Assembly: GCA_021808665.1 (NCBI GenBank)
Contig: JAKBBA010000146.1
Coordinates: 1 to 7,876 of the forward strand
Direction: 5' to 3'
From: Actinomycetes bacterium
GTDB taxonomy: Bacteria > Actinomycetota > Acidimicrobiia > Acidimicrobiales > Palsa-688
Length of the DNA stretch: 7,876 nucleotides
The notes under the pieces were generated by a model. It was not told the DNA's origin. It ran no database searches and saw only the letters and a list, made by a program, of their open reading frames with translations. Below, piece by piece: positions 5,942 to 7,876 of the stretch. The number at the start of each line of letters is the position of its first letter. The first letter of the stretch is position 1. The translations under genes were made by a program, and so were the position numbers.

Positions 5942-6702
5942 AAGACGCTCTCGGATCGGTCGGATCGGTTCTCGTCCTGGGCGGATCCTCGGAGATAGGG
6001 GTTGCGATAGCCGGCGTGCTGGCGGCTCCCCGCTCCGCGACCGTGATCCTCGCCGGGCGCAACGGGGAGCGCCTGGCGAGCGCGGCGCGAGGCGTGGCGA
6101 CCGCCGGCGCGGGGCGGGTGGAGACACTCGACTTCGACGCGCTCCAAACCTCGACGCATGACGATGTGATCGAGCAGGCCGCGGCCCTTGCCGGCGGCGA
6201 CCTGGATGTCATAGTCGTAGCCTTCGGCCTTCTCGGCGACCAAGCCCGGGACGAGGCGGGCGGCACCGGGGCGCTCGACGTGGCGACGGTCAACTACGTC
6301 GGGGCTGTCTCCGCCGGGCTGGCCTCGGCCCGGGTCCTTCGACGCCAAGGGCACGGGACGATAGTGGCTTTGTCGTCGGTGGCCGGCGAGCGGGTCCGGC
6401 GGGCCAACTTCGTATACGGGTCGTCGAAGGCCGGTATGGACACCTTTTTCCAGGGCCTCTCCGATTCGCTGGTCGCCACAGGCGTGTCGGTGCTCGTGGT
6501 AAGGCCCGGCTTCGTGGTTGGGCGCATGACCGAGGGGATGCGACCAGCGCCTATGGCGACCACGCCGGAGGCTGTGGCCGCGGCGACACTTAGCGGGCTG
6601 CAGTCGGGTCGCTCGATCGTGTGGGTGCCGGGGCAGCTTCGTCTCGTGATGGCCGTGATGCGTCACCTGCCGCGGGTGGTCTGGCGTAAGGTGCCGAGCT
6701 AG
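5938..6702 (+). CDS. dprE2: Decaprenylphosphoryl-2-keto-ribose reductase (SDR) DprE2
   Basis: A 254-residue short-chain dehydrogenase/reductase, the same length as M. tuberculosis DprE2. It reduces the 2-keto intermediate made by DprE1 with NAD(P)H to give polyprenylphosphoryl-arabinose; together they act as a two-component epimerase. The nucleotide-binding turn is LGGSSEIGVAIA (14-25), the form with Glu19 found in mycobacterial DprE2 instead of the standard TGxxxGIG. LDFDAL (64-69) and AFGLLGD (95-101) follow. The catalytic Ser is in ALSSVAGERVRRANFVYGSS (144-163), with Ser146/147, Tyr160 and Lys164 (YxxxK); this stretch is nearly identical to the mycobacterial enzyme as I recall it. VVRPGFVVGRMT and the C-terminal RHLPRVVWRKVPS, amphipathic and basic, may hold it near the membrane. 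Start ATG 5938 overlaps the dprE1 stop and follows a strong GGAGG. The stop codon lies within a 22-base palindrome. Confidence 0.95.
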   Translation: MKDALGSVGSVLVLGGSSEIGVAIAGVLAAPRSATVILAGRNGERLASAARGVATAGAGRVETLDFDALQTSTHDDVIEQAAALAGGDLDVIVVAFGLLGDQARDEAGGTGALDVATVNYVGAVSAGLASARVLRRQGHGTIVALSSVAGERVRRANFVYGSSKAGMDTFFQGLSDSLVATGVSVLVVRPGFVVGRMTEGMRPAPMATTPEAVAAATLSGLQSGRSIVWVPGQLRLVMAVMRHLPRVVWRKVPS

Positions 6703-6719
6703 CCGGCTAGCCGGCTAGC
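6698..6719. terminator. Perfect 22-base palindrome at the 3' end of dprE2, possible bidirectional terminator
   Basis: The stretch is its own reverse complement over all 22 bases. It is built from overlapping copies of GCTAGCCG/CGGCTAGC and includes the dprE2 stop codon (6700-6702). It lies between two genes that converge (dprE2 on + and the peroxiredoxin on -), where a factor-independent or roadblock terminator serving both sides would be useful. There is no T tract, so it is not a classic intrinsic terminator. A protein-binding site is another reading. Confidence 0.45.
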
Positions 6720-6724
6720 GTAAG

Positions 6725-6743
6725 GCTCGCGCTTGCGCGCGGC
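6725..6743. terminator. Possible GC-rich hairpin next to the peroxiredoxin stop
   Basis: GC-T-CGCGC (6725-6732) can pair with GCGCG-GC (6737-6743) around a TTGC loop, with one bulged T. It ends three bases before the peroxiredoxin stop codon (on the - strand). With the neighbouring palindrome it fills the 43-base gap between the two convergent genes. In such GC-rich DNA a seven-pair stem may be chance. Confidence 0.3.
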
Positions 6744-6745
6744 GG

Positions 6746-7195
6746 CTACAGCTTGCGAAGGGCCGCGAGCGCCTGGTCGGCGTGGGTGTTCATGTTGAAC
6801 TCCGAGGCGATCACAGCCCGGACGACGCCGGTCCGGTCGACGACGAAAGTGGAGCGCTTGTTGGGGAGGAAGCCGACGCTTCTTTTTACCCCGAAAGCGT
6901 CCGCCACTTTGCGGTCGGCATCGGAGAGGAGGGGAAAACCAAGCGAATGGGTCGTGTCGAAGCGCTTCTGCTTGTCGACGGGATCCGCGGATATCCCGAC
7001 ACACGAGGCACCGGCAGCGGCGAACTCGGCGCTCAGGTCCCGGAAGTGGCAGCTCTCCTTCGTGCATCCGGGGGTCAGCGCCGCCGGGTAGAAGTAGACG
7101 ACCACCGGCCCGGACGCGAGGAGGTCATCCAAGCGGACGGTGGAGCCGTCTTGGTCTGGAAGCTCGAAGCTTGGAGCCCTGTCTCCGACGTTCAT
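6746..7195 (-). CDS. bcp: Thiol peroxidase, PrxQ/BCP-type peroxiredoxin
   Basis: A 149-residue cytosolic peroxidase of the thioredoxin fold that reduces hydrogen peroxide and organic hydroperoxides. The active site is YPAALTPGCTKESCHFRD (36-53): the Pro-x3-Thr-x2-Cys signature gives the peroxidatic Cys44, and Cys49 five residues on is the resolving cysteine of atypical two-cysteine PrxQ enzymes, normally recycled by thioredoxin. FELPDQDGSTVRLDDL near the start and ADAFGV, KRSTFVVDRTGVVRAV later are family features, and the length is usual. I chose ATG 7195 because a perfect GGAGG lies eight bases upstream; the GTG at 7210 lies immediately before that ribosome site and would make it coding. 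It follows the acetyltransferase on the same strand after a 31-base gap and is probably on the same transcript. The two products do not suggest one pathway. Confidence 0.94.
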   Translation of the reverse strand: MNVGDRAPSFELPDQDGSTVRLDDLLASGPVVVYFYPAALTPGCTKESCHFRDLSAEFAAAGASCVGISADPVDKQKRFDTTHSLGFPLLSDADRKVADAFGVKRSVGFLPNKRSTFVVDRTGVVRAVIASEFNMNTHADQALAALRKL

Positions 7196-7203
7196 GGTGT
7201 GTA

Positions 7204-7208
7204 CCTCC
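7204..7208 (-). promoter_or_regulatory. Ribosome binding site deciding the peroxiredoxin start
   Basis: CCTCC on the + strand is GGAGG on the coding strand, eight bases before the ATG at 7195. The spacing is ideal and rules in favour of the 149-residue form over the one starting at GTG 7210. Confidence 0.75.
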
Positions 7209-7226
7209 ACTTGAAAGAAGATCCGG

Positions 7227-7730
7227 TCATCTCGGTGTGTCGATCATCCGCTGCATGAGAGCTACGTCGAGCCACCTGGCGAACTTGCGTCCCACCTCGC
7301 GCTCGACGCCGACAAGCTCGAACCCGCAGGAGCGGTGCAGGCCTATAGACGTCTCGTTGCTTCCGACGATCCTGGCCATGACCGCGTGAAACCCGTGGAG
7401 GCCTGCAAGGCGGATCAGCTCCTCCAGCAGGCCCCGGCCGATCCCCCGTCCCTGATGCTCCTCGTCTACGTAGATGGAGTTCTCGACGGTGGTGCGGTAG
7501 GCGGGACGGCTGCGATACGGCGTGAGAGAGCCGAAGCCGGCGACGCTGCCGGCGTCCACGGCCACGATGGCGGGGTGCGCGCCGCTGTGCTCGTCGATCC
7601 AGACCTGCTGATCCTCGAGGCTTCTGGGCACGAGGTCGAAGGTGGATATGGAGCCGACGACCTCGCGGTTGTAGATCCCACGGATAGCCTCCGCGTCGTC
7701 CATTACGGCAAGGCGGTACTCGATCGGCAC
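7227..7730 (-). CDS. GNAT-family N-acetyltransferase, phosphinothricin acetyltransferase (PAT)/YncA-like
   Basis: A 167-residue acetyltransferase that moves acetyl from acetyl-CoA to an amine. Family landmarks in order: MDDAEAIRGIYNREV (10-24), STFDLVPRS (29-37), WIDEHSGAHPAIVAV (44-58), GFGSLTPYRSRPAY (65-78), the acetyl-CoA loop QGRGIG (93-98) and GRKFARWLDVALMQ (147-160). All are usual in PAT/YncA/MnaT enzymes, which act on phosphinothricin, methionine sulfoximine or similar amino acids; the true substrate here is unknown. I chose GTG 7730 because the protein then begins where PAT enzymes normally do, and because TACGCT lies exactly six bases upstream as a leaderless promoter. ATG 7802 is an in-frame alternative that adds a 24-residue polar extension. 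The gene is divergent from the tRNA and leads into the peroxiredoxin. Confidence 0.9.
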   Translation of the reverse strand: MPIEYRLAVMDDAEAIRGIYNREVVGSISTFDLVPRSLEDQQVWIDEHSGAHPAIVAVDAGSVAGFGSLTPYRSRPAYRTTVENSIYVDEEHQGRGIGRGLLEELIRLAGLHGFHAVMARIVGSNETSIGLHRSCGFELVGVEREVGRKFARWLDVALMQRMIDTPR

Positions 7731-7736
7731 GACCGA

Positions 7737-7742
7737 AGCGTA
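7737..7742 (-). promoter_or_regulatory. Predicted -10 box of a leaderless promoter for the GNAT gene
   Basis: On the coding strand TACGCT (TANNNT) is followed by six bases (TCGGTC) and the GTG at 7730, the same layout as at the DPA operon. No ribosome site is seen before this GTG. No clear -35 hexamer is visible. If translation starts at 7802 instead, this box would lie inside the coding region. Confidence 0.45.
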
Positions 7743-7828
7743 TCGCCTTGCGGCTCGGCTACGATGGGGGGTCTGCTCGGTACCGGAGCTGTCGTGGCTC
7801 ATCCGGCTATCGTCCCGCAGAGTTGAAC

Positions 7829-7876
7829 GCCCCCTTAGCTCAGTCGGCAGAGCACAGCCATGGTAAGGCTGGTGTC
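7829..7876 (+). tRNA. tRNA-Thr(GGT), 5' part, cut by the window end
   Basis: The acceptor strand GCCCCCT (7829-7835) is followed by TA, a D arm with GCTC/GAGC (7838-7841 and 7850-7853) around AGTCGGCA, and a five-pair anticodon stem CAGCC/GGCTG (7855-7859 and 7867-7871). The loop ATGGTAA gives anticodon GGT at 7862-7864, reading ACC and ACT threonine codons. The window ends in the variable loop, so the T arm and 3' acceptor strand are not seen. Confidence 0.93.

Noticed and set aside
5951..5968. Direct repeat TCGGATCGG twice at the start of dprE2
   Set aside because: It only encodes the Gly-Ser-Val repeats before the nucleotide-binding strand; two nine-base copies are not notable on their own.
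4799..6127. A 442-codon open frame on the - strand, opposite dprE1 and the start of dprE2
   Set aside because: It is the mirror of a strongly supported coding strand in GC-rich DNA; the protein is Arg/Pro/Gly-rich with no recognisable domain, while the + strand shows full DprE1 and DprE2 motifs.
7196..7210. GTG 7210 as the peroxiredoxin start
   Set aside because: It would place the perfect GGAGG ribosome site inside the coding sequence; ATG 7195 has ideal spacing to it.
7829..7876. The tRNA-Thr as an attachment site of an integrated element
   Set aside because: No integrase, direct repeat or change in base composition is visible on this side, and the 3' end of the tRNA is outside the window.

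Overview
High-GC, densely packed bacterial DNA. GTG starts, TANNNT-type -10 boxes placed a few bases before start codons, an Rpf-type muralytic domain and a complete decaprenylphosphoryl-arabinose (DPA) cassette all point to Actinomycetota. The proteins resemble the Mycobacterium DPA enzymes clearly but distantly, and gene order differs from the mycobacterial Rv3789-Rv3807c region. I therefore infer an actinobacterium outside the Mycobacterium/Corynebacterium group, perhaps an early-branching class such as Acidimicrobiia. The class is a guess; the phylum is fairly safe.

Layout. (1) 2-1212 (+): the 3' part of a DHA2-type (EmrB/QacA) multidrug MFS exporter, overlapping by ATGA a MerR-family regulator. 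(2) 1215-2605 (+): a good sigma-70-like promoter, then a secreted protein with a RipA/CwlO-like coiled-coil N-domain, a Thr/Pro/Ala/Ser linker and a C-terminal Rpf catalytic domain. (3) 2642-6702 (+): a four-gene operon, PAP2-type phosphatase, UbiA-type DPPR synthase, DprE1 and DprE2, with gaps of 11 bp, 7 bp and a 4-base ATGA overlap. It seems to start from a leaderless promoter. (4) 6703-6745: a short convergent intergenic region beside a perfect 22-bp palindrome. (5) 6746-7742 (-): a GNAT acetyltransferase (PAT/YncA type) followed by a PrxQ/BCP-type peroxiredoxin, probably one transcript from another leaderless promoter. (6) 7829-7876 (+): the 5' part of tRNA-Thr(GGT), cut by the window end.

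How the genes work together. The central operon covers the lipid-linked part of the DPA pathway. UbiA joins phosphoribosyl pyrophosphate to a polyprenyl phosphate, the PAP2 protein is the natural candidate to remove the 5-phosphate, and DprE1 plus DprE2 epimerise the ribose at C2' to give polyprenylphosphoryl arabinofuranose, the donor for cell-wall arabinan. The Rpf-domain protein just upstream acts on the same wall. Points of most interest: DprE1 has alanine where the M. tuberculosis enzyme has benzothiazinone-reactive Cys387; the phosphatase slot is filled by a PAP2_3/AUR1-like protein that looks unlike the short mycobacterial Rv3807c type; the Rpf domain is fused to an unusual coiled-coil N-domain; and two genes share a TANNNT-N6-GTG leaderless start.
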